The notes: generated by a model not told the origin, from the sequence alone. Shown: positions 1 through 5,454, numbered from the stretch's first letter. The stretch: DNA of 5,454 nucleotides from Desulfovibrio sp. (GCA_022837365.1 JALHHV010000021.1:11461-16914); one strand, 5' to 3'. Made by a program: numbers and translations.

Positions 1-2331
1 AACATCTTCGTCACCGGGGCCGTGGGCATCGGCAAGCTGTCCATGGTCAAGCGGCTGCTGGGCAACGGCGCGCGCGGCGAGGCCACGCCCGACGACCTGT
101 GCTTCGTGAACAACTTCAAGACGCCCGAGGAGCCCATCCTGCTGCGCTTTCCGGCGGGCAAGGGGCGCGCCTTCAAGGCCGACGTGCAGGCGTTCCTGGA
201 TACGGTGAAGCGCGACATTCCCCAGCTGTTCGAAAGCCAGGAATACATCGCCAGCAAGAACGAGATCATCGAGGCGCACGACAGGAAGACCCGCGAGTTC
301 TTCAAGAACCTGGAAACCAAGGTGCGCGATTCCGGCTTCGTGCTGGTGAACATGCAGATGGGCCAGATCCAGCGGCCGGACATCGTGCCCATCGTGGACG
401 GCGAGCCGGTGCACCTGCTGAAGCTGGAGGAAATGGCCGCCAAGGGGCGCTTTCCGCGCGAGGAACTGGAAAAGCTTCAGGAAACCTACAAGACGCTGAA
501 GGAAGAAATCGACGCGATTTTCCTCGACGTGCGTGAACTGCAAAAGGAAGTGAAGCGCAAGACCGAAGAGGTGGACCGGCTCATGTTCATGAGTTCGGCG
601 CGCGACCTCGCCCGGCCGCTGCTGGAAGGGTACGAGGACCCCAAGGTGCAGAAGCACATCGAGGCGGTGCTGGCCGACATGGCCGAAAACCTCGACGGGC
701 TCAAGGTCATGGGCCAGCAGGTGCAGGGGCCCATGGGCATGTTCGTGCCCGCCCCGGCGGAAGCGGTGCTGCATCCCTATCAGGTCAACCTGCTGGTGGA
801 CAACGCGGAACTGGAAGGCCCGCCGGTGATCGTGGAATCGTTCCCCAACTACCGCAACGTGTTCGGCTCCATCGAGCGGGTCATGGACCGGTCCGGCCTG
901 TGGCGCACCGACTTCACCAAGATCAACCCCGGGTCGTTCGTCAAGGCCAACGGCGGCTACCTGGTGCTGAACCTGATGGACGCCATCATGGAGCCGGGGG
1001 TGTGGCAGACCCTGAAGCGCGCCCTGAAGACCTCGGAAATGGAGATCCAGACCTTCGACCCCTACTACTTCATCACGGCCACGGGCATAAAGCCCGAGTC
1101 CATCAAGATGGAGGTCAAGGTAGTGGTCATGGCCACGCCCCAGCTGTACCACATGCTGCGTCACTACGACCCGGACGTGCAGAAGATCTTCAAGGTGTGG
1201 GCCGACTTCGATTCGTCCATGCCGCTGGACGAGGTGTGCGTCACCGACGTGGCCAAGCTGATGAAGACCTTCGTGGCGGCGCGCAACCTGCGCCAGTTCG
1301 ACGCCACGGCCGTGGCCGCCCTGCTGGAGCACGGCGTGCGCATGACCGGACGGCGCGAAAAGCTGACCACCTCGTTCCCGGTGTTGCGCGACATCATGGA
1401 AGAGGCCGACTACCTCGCCCGCGAGGCCGGGGCGGACATGGTGTCCGCCGCGCACGTGACGCAGGCGGTGGAAGGGCGGCAGTACCGTGCCGGGCTCATC
1501 GAGGAGAAGGTGCAGGAGATGATCGACCGGGGCAGCGTGTTCATCGACACCGACGGCGAGGTCGTCGGGCAGGTGAACGGGCTGGCCGTGTACGCCATGG
1601 GCGACCACATGTTCGGCAAGCCCTCGCGCATCACCGCCACCACCTCCATGGGGCGCGAGGGCATCATCAACATCGAGCGCGAATCGGACCTGTCCGGGGC
1701 CATCCACAACAAGGGCATGCTCATTCTTTCCGGCTACCTGCGCCGCGCCTTCGCCCAGGACAAGCCGCTGACCCTGGCGGCCTCCATCGCCTTCGAGCAG
1801 TCCTACGGCGGGGTGGACGGCGACTCGGCCTCGTCTACCGAACTGTACGCGCTGCTCTCCAGCCTGTCGGGCGTGCCCATCAGGCAGGGCATCGCGGTCA
1901 CCGGCTCGGTCAACCAGAAGGGCGAGGTGCAGCCCATCGGCGGCGTGAACGAGAAGATCGAAGGCTTCCACGAAGTGTGCAAGCGCAAGGGGCTGACCGG
2001 CGGGCAGGGCGTGCTGATCCCCGCCGCCAACATCAACGACCTGATGCTGAAGCCCGAGGTGCTGGATTCCGTCCGCACGGGCGCCTTCCGCATCTGGGCC
2101 GTGCGCAGCGTGGACGAGGGCATCGAACTGCTCACCGGCGTGCCCGCCGGGGTGCGCGGACCGGACGGGGCCTACCCCGAGGGCACCGTGTACGCCAAGG
2201 TGGACGCGCGGCTGCGCGAACTGGCCGAAGGGCTGCGCAACTTCGGCGAGAAGAAGGACGAGAACGGCAACGGAAAAAGCAAGGGCAAGCGCGCCAAGAG
2301 CCCCAAGGAGCCGGAGGACAAGACGGAGTAG
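1..2331 (+). CDS. Lon-like ATP-dependent protease, AAA_32/LonB type (5' end cut off by window)
   Basis: Predicted cytoplasmic AAA+ serine protease that unfolds and degrades proteins. The reading frame is open from base 1, so the true start lies upstream; the GTG at 22 falls inside the Walker A motif and is not a start. Numbering codons from base 1: a P-loop at residues 6-14 (GAVGIGKLS), then the CFVNNF and FPAGKGRAF blocks and a long charged coiled-coil-like insert (about 70-195). A degenerate Walker B region (GGYLVLNLMD, about 318-327) and a sensor-like VVVMATPQLYHML stretch (about 374-387) follow. The Lon_C protease domain (about 500-710) has catalytic Ser609 in GDSASS and Lys652 in GGVNEKIEG. 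Their 43-residue spacing equals that of E. coli Lon Ser679/Lys722, so the protease looks active. The order matches the AAA_32 (PF13654) plus Lon_C (PF05362) architecture, MEROPS S16. The last ~30 residues are a Lys/Glu-rich low-complexity tail. Family call is firm; substrates are unknown. Confidence 0.93.
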   Translation, partial: NIFVTGAVGIGKLSMVKRLLGNGARGEATPDDLCFVNNFKTPEEPILLRFPAGKGRAFKADVQAFLDTVKRDIPQLFESQEYIASKNEIIEAHDRKTREFFKNLETKVRDSGFVLVNMQMGQIQRPDIVPIVDGEPVHLLKLEEMAAKGRFPREELEKLQETYKTLKEEIDAIFLDVRELQKEVKRKTEEVDRLMFMSSARDLARPLLEGYEDPKVQKHIEAVLADMAENLDGLKVMGQQVQGPMGMFVPAPAEAVLHPYQVNLLVDNAELEGPPVIVESFPNYRNVFGSIERVMDRSGLWRTDFTKINPGSFVKANGGYLVLNLMDAIMEPGVWQTLKRALKTSEMEIQTFDPYYFITATGIKPESIKMEVKVVVMATPQLYHMLRHYDPDVQKIFKVWADFDSSMPLDEVCVTDVAKLMKTFVAARNLRQFDATAVAALLEHGVRMTGRREKLTTSFPVLRDIMEEADYLAREAGADMVSAAHVTQAVEGRQYRAGLIEEKVQEMIDRGSVFIDTDGEVVGQVNGLAVYAMGDHMFGKPSRITATTSMGREGIINIERESDLSGAIHNKGMLILSGYLRRAFAQDKPLTLAASIAFEQSYGGVDGDSASSTELYALLSSLSGVPIRQGIAVTGSVNQKGEVQPIGGVNEKIEGFHEVCKRKGLTGGQGVLIPAANINDLMLKPEVLDSVRTGAFRIWAVRSVDEGIELLTGVPAGVRGPDGAYPEGTVYAKVDARLRELAEGLRNFGEKKDENGNGKSKGKRAKSPKEPEDKTE

Positions 2332-2341
2332 CCCCGCCCCG

Positions 2342-2407
2342 CCGGGTGGGAACCCGGTCACGGTTGGCGCACGCCATGCCGGAATGACCGGCCGTAACGA
2401 GACGGCC
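2342..2407 (+). other. Run of small hairpins in the 3' untranslated region of the protease gene
   Basis: Several short inverted repeats follow the protease stop codon. CCGGGT (2342-2347) pairs with ACCCGG (2352-2357) around a GGGA loop. GGCCGT (2390-2395) pairs with ACGGCC (2402-2407) around AACGAG. Between them, TGGCG-CA-CGCCA and GCCGG-AATGA-CCGGC can also pair, the latter competing with the 2390-2407 hairpin. They precede the probable terminator and may only protect the mRNA 3' end. Short GC stems are common by chance at this base composition, so a function is not established. Confidence 0.35.
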
Positions 2408-2419
2408 AACGAGCACACC

Positions 2420-2454
2420 GGGCGGCCCCCTCCTGCGGGAAGGGGCCGCCCTTT
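2420..2454 (+). terminator. Probable intrinsic terminator of the protease gene
   Basis: A perfect 10-bp inverted repeat: GGGCGGCCCC (2420-2429) pairs with GGGGCCGCCC (2442-2451). Three further pairs (TCC 2431-2433 with GGA 2438-2440) inside one mismatch leave a TGCG loop. Only three T residues follow, so the U-tract is weak and termination may be partial or assisted. The position, about 90 bp after the protease stop and with no gene between, supports the call. Confidence 0.72.
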
Positions 2455-2543
2455 GCGCGCAGGCCCGAAATGCAACGCGCGGGAGAAAGGGACGCCGCCA
2501 CGGCCATGGTCGATGCAGTGGCCGGGGTCGTAGCGGTGGCTGA

Positions 2544-2585
2544 TTGTTCAACCACTGCACACGTCAGTAATTATTTATTTCACAA
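2544..2585 (+). promoter_or_regulatory. AT-rich patch, possible promoter region for the small Cys protein
   Basis: In an otherwise very GC-rich window this stretch (TTGTTC at 2544, then TAATTATTTATTTCACAA at 2568-2585) is conspicuously AT-rich and lies downstream of a terminator and upstream of a monocistronic gene. TTGTTC with an 18-bp spacer to TAATTA (2568-2573) is a poor but possible sigma-70-like pair. The call rests on base composition and position, not on a good consensus match. Confidence 0.3.
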
Positions 2586-2650
2586 TGACGCCGTCTTTGC
2601 GCGCCATGCGCGTGCACCACGGAAAAAAGACAATGAGGTGTCACGTAGTG

Positions 2651-2666
2651 TGGCGAAGAAACAGCT
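2651..2666 (+). promoter_or_regulatory. Weak sigma-54-like -24/-12 candidate
   Basis: TGGC at 2651-2654 and GC at 2664-2665 give the invariant GG-N10-GC spacing of sigma-54 promoters. The remaining consensus is poor: GA replaces AC after TGGC, and CA replaces TT before the -12 GC. If real, transcription would start near 2676 and give a leader of about 100 nt for the small Cys protein. It may well be chance. Confidence 0.2.
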
Positions 2667-2718
2667 AGTCCCGCAAATGCACAATGTCCGTCCGTTCCGC
2701 GCGCCGCATCTTGAAAGG

Positions 2719-2755
2719 GGGAGACCATGTGATAAGAGGTGGTGACCTCTCTCCC
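2719..2755 (+). promoter_or_regulatory. Structured 5' leader hairpin before the small Cys protein
   Basis: GGGAGA (2719-2724) can pair with TCTCCC (2750-2755), enclosing an inner hairpin of AGAGGT (2735-2740) and ACCTCT (2745-2750) with a GGTG loop; the two stems share base 2750. The structure ends 11 nt before the AGGAGG ribosome-binding site at 2767-2772, and its outer arm contains the GGGGGAG Shine-Dalgarno-like sequence at 2717-2723. It could therefore hide that upstream site while leaving the main one open. It matches no riboswitch class I recognise. Confidence 0.4.
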
Positions 2756-2766
2756 GTAACGGCCAA

Positions 2767-2772
2767 AGGAGG
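2767..2772 (+). promoter_or_regulatory. Shine-Dalgarno setting the ATG-2777 start
   Basis: AGGAGG lies 4 nt before the ATG at 2777. This is a full-strength match at a slightly short spacing and is the main reason to prefer this start over in-frame GTG 2729 or ATG 2684. Confidence 0.75.
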
Positions 2773-2776
2773 ACGC

Positions 2777-3016
2777 ATGGACCGCGAAGAATATCCGTAC
2801 GATCTGGTGCAGGTCGTGCTTGTGACACGCGACGGCAAACGAACGGAAATAGAGGCGCGGGTGGGGTCGCTGCTGTTCGTGGACGTGGAGCGGGACAACT
2901 GTTGCGTCAATTGCGATGCGCAGTGGTGGGACGAGGTGCCGGGCATGCGCCGCCGTGCCGTCCGCACCCTGATGGACGCGCTGCACGAGACGGTGCCGCT
3001 GCTGGCCGGGCGCTGA
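2777..3016 (+). CDS. Unrecognised 79-residue protein with a CCxxC cysteine cluster
   Basis: I do not recognise this family. From ATG 2777 it is a 79-residue soluble protein with no signal peptide or membrane segment. Residues 9-38 alternate hydrophobic and polar residues (LVQVVLVT-RDGKR-TEIEARVGSLLFVDVE), as in a small beta-sheet with a DGK turn. Cys42, Cys43 and Cys46 (NCCVNC) follow, then WWDEVPGM and a probable C-terminal helix (about 57-77) rich in Arg and hydrophobics, containing His70. Three Cys could bind a metal or form disulfides, possibly with His70 or in a dimer; this is inference. Support for a real gene: a strong AGGAGG site, a strong terminator 56 bp after the stop, and gene-like amino-acid composition with acidic and aromatic residues, unlike the Arg/Ala-rich shadow frames nearby. 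It appears monocistronic. A longer form from GTG 2729 (95 residues) is possible. Function unknown. Confidence 0.75.
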   Translation: MDREEYPYDLVQVVLVTRDGKRTEIEARVGSLLFVDVERDNCCVNCDAQWWDEVPGMRRRAVRTLMDALHETVPLLAGR

Positions 3017-3071
3017 AGTCCGGCGCAGGCCGTGAGTGTCGCCCTCCGGTGGTTCCGGACGGGTGTTGCAG

Positions 3072-3100
3072 GGGATGTCGCCTGACGCGGCATCCCTTTT
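3072..3100 (+). terminator. Strong intrinsic terminator of the small Cys protein gene
   Basis: GGGATG (3072-3077) pairs with CATCCC (3091-3096). The stem continues through a T-G wobble (3078/3090) and CGC (3079-3081) with GCG (3087-3089), leaving a 5-nt loop. Four T residues follow directly (3097-3100). This is the best classical Rho-independent terminator in the window and separates the small gene from the transporter operon. Confidence 0.85.
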
Positions 3101-3160
3101 CCGTTGCCGCGCTCCGGCGCCAGCGGCGCGGGGCTTGCGGCGTGCGGTCCCCCCTGGCCG

Positions 3161-3246
3161 GTGAACGGTCCGCGGCGGCGCGTGCGCGGAGTGCGGCGGC
3201 GTTGCGTGCCGCGCCGTTCCGTGAACGGCGAACGGCGGCGCGAGCG
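3161..3246. repeat. Imperfect 26-bp direct repeat pair
   Basis: The segments at 3161-3186 and 3221-3246 both start GTGAACGG and contain CGGCGGCGCG; they match at 21 of 26 positions and lie exactly 60 bp apart. CGG/GCG richness makes part of the similarity unsurprising, but the shared GTGAACGG start is not simple GC-repeat sequence. Confidence 0.5.
3212..3230. repeat. 8-bp inverted repeat with 3-bp centre
   Basis: CGCCGTTC (3212-3219) and GAACGGCG (3223-3230) are perfect reverse complements around CGT. The layout resembles a dyad operator or a tight hairpin. A further GAACGG occurs at 3163-3168 and AACGG at 3231-3235, so the half-site recurs. A regulator-binding role is only inferred. Confidence 0.4.
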
Positions 3247-3278
3247 GCGGCGGGCCGGGTATTTTCCCGCCCTGTCCC

Positions 3279-3302
3279 GTTCGCGGCCACGTTCGCGGCC
3301 AC
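3279..3302. repeat. Perfect 12-bp tandem duplication
   Basis: GTTCGCGGCCAC occurs twice back to back (3279-3290 and 3291-3302). The unit is 12 bp, slightly more than one helical turn. It may be a slippage product or a pair of protein-binding sites on the same DNA face. Confidence 0.65.
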
Positions 3303-3355
3303 GGAAGGGCCATTCACCGAAAGTGACGTGGCGCTCTCTTCAGCGGGCTGTACAA

Positions 3356-3435
3356 CGGGGCCATGGACATCGGCGGCCCCGTGACGGCACGGGAGCCCGC
3401 CGGGGGAAACAGGCCGTCACGCGGGTGAAGCCCGC
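3356..3435 (+). promoter_or_regulatory. Multi-state structured leader of the transporter operon
   Basis: Overlapping complementary arms allow alternative folds. Fold C: CGGGGCC (3356-3362) with GGCCCCG (3375-3381). Fold A: CGGCGG (3371-3376) with CCGCCG (3397-3402), enclosing CCCGTG (3378-3383) with CACGGG (3388-3393) around ACGG. Fold B: CGTGACGGC (3380-3388) with GCCGTCACG (3413-3421). A separate GCGGG-TGAAG-CCCGC hairpin lies at 3421-3435. A, B and C exclude each other because they share 3375-3388. No U-tract follows any of them, so transcription termination is not obvious. The region sits just upstream of the ribosome-binding site at 3452, which suggests a regulatory leader or DNA operator; I cannot assign it to a known riboswitch. 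Confidence 0.4.
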
Positions 3436-3451
3436 ATGACAGGCCACACGC

Positions 3452-3458
3452 AAGGAGG
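3452..3458 (+). promoter_or_regulatory. Shine-Dalgarno for the DUF485 gene
   Basis: AAGGAGG lies 6 nt before ATG 3465, near-ideal strength and spacing. It fixes this start over in-frame downstream ATGs, so the acidic N-terminal extension of the protein is probably translated. Confidence 0.85.
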
Positions 3459-3464
3459 CACGAC

Positions 3465-3839
3465 ATGGCCACGATCACCGAGACGGCGGAACACCTGGAC
3501 ATGACCATGGACGTCCTTCCGGAAGCGCCGCATTCCTTCATGGACGACGACGAGCGGTTCACGGAACTGGTCCGCTCCCACCGGGGCGTCTCGCTTGCCC
3601 TTACGGCCGCCATGCTGGCCGTCTATTTCGGGTTCATCATGGTGTTGGCCTTCCGGCGCGACCTGCTGCACGCGGCGGCGGGCGGCATGCCGCTGGGCAT
3701 TCCCGTGGGGTTCGGCATCATCATGGCCGCCACCACCCTGACCGGCGTGTACGTGTGGTGGGCCAACCGGCGCTACGACGGCGCGGTGCGCCGCATCGTG
3801 GCCACCCTGAAACCGCAGGGGAGGGGCCGTCATGCCTGA
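3465..3839 (+). CDS. yjcH: DUF485 inner-membrane protein, YjcH-like partner of ActP
   Basis: A 124-residue membrane protein of the DUF485 family (PF04341). Residues 1-30 are a polar, acidic N-terminal tail (several Asp/Glu, including MDDDERF at 26-32). The family-like [10 protein letters not shown] segment leads into TM1 (about 41-63, including the [12 protein letters not shown] core). A short loop of about 13 residues and TM2 (about 77-99) follow, then [14 protein letters not shown], matching the usual end of the family (Y-x-x-x-A-N-x-x-x-D). E. coli YjcH is about 104 residues; the excess is mainly in the N-terminal tail. The gene overlaps the downstream symporter gene by 8 bp, as expected for translational coupling, and DUF485 genes are typically found directly before ActP-type symporters. 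The biochemical role of YjcH is not settled; an accessory or regulatory role for the symporter is inferred from this pairing. Family call is confident; the symbol is by homology. Confidence 0.9.
   Translation: MATITETAEHLDMTMDVLPEAPHSFMDDDERFTELVRSHRGVSLALTAAMLAVYFGFIMVLAFRRDLLHAAAGGMPLGIPVGFGIIMAATTLTGVYVWWANRRYDGAVRRIVATLKPQGRGRHA
3820..3824 (+). promoter_or_regulatory. Shine-Dalgarno for the symporter, inside the DUF485 gene
   Basis: GGAGG, within a GGGGAGGGG run at 3818-3826, lies 7 nt before ATG 3832 and inside the last codons of the DUF485 gene. It supports a start overlapping the upstream stop by 8 bp, so translation of the two proteins is probably coupled. Confidence 0.75.
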
Positions 3840-5388
3840 GTTCACCTCCACCATCGGGCAGCCCAACGCGCTGTCCATCGGCTTCTTCTTCCTGTTCGTG
3901 GCGTTCACGCTGGGCGTCACGTGGTGGGCGGCCCGGCGCAGCCGGTCGGCGGCGGAATTCTACGCGGCCGGGCGCAGCGTCACCGGGTTCCAGAACGGGC
4001 TGGCCCTGGCGGGCGACTACATGAGCGCGGCCTCGTTCCTGGGCATCGCCGGGCTGGTGGCCCTGACGGGGTATGACGGGCTCATCTATTCCATCGGGTT
4101 CCTGGTGGGCTGGCCGGTGATGATGTTTCTCGTGGCCGAACCGCTGCGCAACCTCGGCAAGTACACCTTCGCCGACGTGGTGGCCTACCGTCTGCGGCAG
4201 CGGCCCGTCCGCGTGGCGGCCTCGTGCGGGTCGCTGATGACCGTGGCGTTCTACCTCATCGCGCAGATGGTGGGCTCCGGATCGCTGGTGCACCTGATGT
4301 TCGGCCTGCCGTACGAAACGGCGGTGCTGGTGGTGGGCGTGGTGATGATCGCCTACGTGCTGTTCGGCGGCATGCTGGCCACCACCTGGGTGCAGATCAT
4401 CAAGGCCGTGCTGCTGCTGGGCGGTGCCAGCGTGATGGTGTTCCTGGTGTTGCAGCGCTTCGGCTTCAGCCCGGCGGAGCTCTTCCGCGCCTCGGCCGAA
4501 CGGTACGGCGACAAGGTGCTGTCCCCCGGCGGGCTGGTCTCCAACCCGTGGGACGCCCTGTCCCTGGGCATGGCGCTGATGTTCGGCACGGCCGGGCTGC
4601 CGCACATCCTGATGCGCTTCTACACCGTGCCCGACGCCAAGGCCGCCCGCAGTTCGGTGTTCTACGCCACCGGCTTCATCTCGTACTTCTACGTGCTCAC
4701 CTTCATCATCGGCTTCGGGGCCATGGCGCTGGTGGGGCAGGACGTCATCGCCCGGTTCGACAGGGGCGGCAACATGGCCGCGCCCCTGCTGGCGGAAGTG
4801 ACCGGCGGCACCATGTTCCTGGGCTTCATCGCCGCCGTGGCCTTCGCCACCATCCTGGCCGTGGTGGCCGGGCTGACCCTGGCCGGGGCCACCACCTACG
4901 CGCACGACCTCTACGCCAACGTGTTCCGGCGCGGCCGGTCCACAGAGGAGGACGAGGTGCGCATGGCCAAGCGGGCCACCGTGGCGCTGGGCGTGCTGGC
5001 CGTGGGCCTCGGCATCGCCTTCAAGGGGCAGAACGTGGCGTTCATGGTGGGGCTGGCCTTCGCCATCGCCGCCAGCGCCAACTTCCCCGCGCTGCTGATG
5101 TCCATCTTGTGGAAGCGCTTCTCCACCTTCGGGGCGGTGTGCGCCATCGCCACCGGGGCCACGCTGGCCGTGGGGTGCATCGTGCTCAGCCCCACCGTGT
5201 GGGTGGAAGTGCTGCATTCGCCGTGGGGCATGGCCGCGCCGTTCGCGCTCAAGAATCCGGCCCTGTTTTCCATGCCCGCAGCCTTCGCGGCCGGGTGGCT
5301 GGGCTCGGTGCTGCGCCCCGAACCCGACGCCGAGGCGCGCTTCGCCGCCCAGAAGGTCCGCAACTACCTTGGGGTGGGCGCGGAATAG
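3832..5388 (+). CDS. actP: ActP-type sodium:solute symporter (cation/acetate permease)
   Basis: A 518-residue inner-membrane transporter of the SSS family (PF00474, LeuT fold, usually 13 TM segments). It is predicted to import acetate or similar short monocarboxylates with a cation. Stretches match E. coli ActP almost word for word: [20 protein letters not shown] (51-71), [102 protein letters not shown] and [10 protein letters not shown]1 (AGDYMSAAS) and the TM8 segment with Thr354-Thr355 are where SSS proteins form the Na2 site. E. coli ActP is about 549 residues and starts with a signal-like segment that is absent here; this protein begins directly before TM1. The loop after [10 protein letters not shown] and the C-terminus are also shorter. 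Substrate range (acetate, propionate, pyruvate, glycolate) cannot be read from sequence. In a sulfate reducer it could reclaim or exchange excreted acetate. Confidence 0.94.
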   Translation: MPEFTSTIGQPNALSIGFFFLFVAFTLGVTWWAARRSRSAAEFYAAGRSVTGFQNGLALAGDYMSAASFLGIAGLVALTGYDGLIYSIGFLVGWPVMMFLVAEPLRNLGKYTFADVVAYRLRQRPVRVAASCGSLMTVAFYLIAQMVGSGSLVHLMFGLPYETAVLVVGVVMIAYVLFGGMLATTWVQIIKAVLLLGGASVMVFLVLQRFGFSPAELFRASAERYGDKVLSPGGLVSNPWDALSLGMALMFGTAGLPHILMRFYTVPDAKAARSSVFYATGFISYFYVLTFIIGFGAMALVGQDVIARFDRGGNMAAPLLAEVTGGTMFLGFIAAVAFATILAVVAGLTLAGATTYAHDLYANVFRRGRSTEEDEVRMAKRATVALGVLAVGLGIAFKGQNVAFMVGLAFAIAASANFPALLMSILWKRFSTFGAVCAIATGATLAVGCIVLSPTVWVEVLHSPWGMAAPFALKNPALFSMPAAFAAGWLGSVLRPEPDAEARFAAQKVRNYLGVGAE

Positions 5389-5423
5389 CCCCGCAGGATA
5401 CGGCCACAAAGGACGCAACGACC

Positions 5424-5451
5424 GGGACCGCTCCGCAAGGGGCGGTCCCTT
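5424..5451 (+). terminator. Probable intrinsic terminator of the yjcH-actP operon
   Basis: GGGACCGCTCC (5424-5434) pairs over 11 bp, including one T-G wobble (5432/5441), with GGGGCGGTCCC (5439-5449), closed by a GCAA (GNRA) tetraloop. Only two T residues follow before GCG, so the U-tract is weak. Location 36 bp after the actP stop supports the call. The window ends three bases later. Confidence 0.78.
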
Positions 5452-5454
5452 GCG

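Larger units (their letters stand above)
3101..3355 (+). other. GC-rich intergenic spacer without a supported gene
   Basis: I see no credible gene between the terminator at 3100 and the transporter leader. Open frames crossing it translate to Arg/Ala/Gly-rich low-complexity sequence and lack Shine-Dalgarno sites. The stretch holds CGG/GCG-rich short repeats, an 8-bp inverted repeat, a 12-bp tandem duplication and one small AT-containing inverted repeat (CGGG-TATTTT-CCCG, 3256-3269). The promoter of the downstream operon should lie here or just beyond, but no convincing sigma-70 or sigma-54 element is visible; TACAAC at 3351-3356 is a possible -10 without a partner -35. Confidence 0.6.

Noticed and set aside
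900..2387. A 495-codon + strand frame inside the protease gene
   Set aside because: Arg/Gly/His-rich low-complexity translation, in an alternative frame of a well-conserved protease domain, with no plausible start signal.
2578..2585. TTTCACAA as half of a Rex or CRP/HcpR-type palindrome
   Set aside because: The expected left half is not present at the required spacing (AGTAATTA instead of TTGTGAAA), so only a single half-site remains.
2470..2745. A 91-codon + strand frame in the protease/small-gene spacer
   Set aside because: No well-placed Shine-Dalgarno before its ATG, it runs through the AT-rich candidate promoter and the structured leader, and its translation shows no domain-like pattern.
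2684..2776. ATG 2684 as the start of the small Cys protein (110 residues)
   Set aside because: No Shine-Dalgarno precedes it, and the added 31 residues look like translated leader. ATG 2777 with AGGAGG is better supported.
2676..2776. Known riboswitch in the leader of the small gene
   Set aside because: I looked for conserved cores of the SAM, glycine, c-di-GMP, fluoride and cobalamin classes and found none, so only a generic structured leader is reported.
3329..3344. Sigma-54-like TGGC...GC upstream of the transporter operon
   Set aside because: The GG and GC dinucleotides are 11 bp apart instead of 10, and the TT before the -12 GC is misplaced.
3104..3439. Arg-rich + strand frames across the GC-rich spacer
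   Set aside because: Composition is Arg/Ala/Gly/Pro-dominated with no ribosome site; several frames stay open only because stop codons are rare in GC-rich DNA.
3721..5418. A 565-codon open frame on the minus strand opposite the symporter gene
   Set aside because: It is a shadow: His/Gly/Arg/Pro-rich translation without domain-like segments, antisense to an obvious ActP homolog. Long antisense frames are expected at this GC content.

Overview
This is a 5.45-kb, very GC-rich window with every recognisable gene on the + strand. Gene style, GC-rich third codon positions and short GC hairpin terminators suggest a high-GC Desulfovibrio-like sulfate reducer (Desulfovibrionaceae). That placement is an inference from overall impression; there is no rRNA or other phylogenetic marker here.

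Layout. (1) Positions 1-2331 hold the 3' ~95% of a Lon-like AAA+ protease of the AAA_32/LonB type. It enters the window at its Walker A motif and ends with a complete Ser-Lys protease domain and a Lys-rich tail. (2) Positions 2332-2776 are non-coding: several small hairpins, a GC-rich terminator at about 2420-2454, a locally AT-rich patch near 2544-2585 that is the most promoter-like stretch, and a structured leader. (3) Positions 2777-3016 encode an unrecognised 79-residue soluble protein with a CCxxC cysteine cluster. It has its own strong Shine-Dalgarno and its own strong intrinsic terminator (3072-3100), so it looks monocistronic. (4) Positions 3101-3464 are a GC-rich spacer with short direct repeats, followed by a leader that can fold in several mutually exclusive ways. 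(5) Positions 3465-5388 are a two-gene operon: a DUF485 small membrane protein (YjcH-like) overlapping by 8 bp an ActP-type sodium:solute symporter (acetate/short-chain monocarboxylate permease). A GNRA-capped hairpin terminator closes the operon at the window's end.

How the genes work together. Only the DUF485/ActP pair forms a clear functional unit, matching the yjcH-actP arrangement known from E. coli; the acetyl-CoA synthetase gene that accompanies them there is not in this window. The protease and the small Cys protein are separated from the operon, and from each other, by terminators, and nothing in the sequence links them functionally.

I see no mobile element, CRISPR array, tRNA/rRNA or defence system. 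The least explained items are the 79-residue Cys-cluster protein with its two-start leader, and the multi-state RNA leader upstream of the transporter operon.
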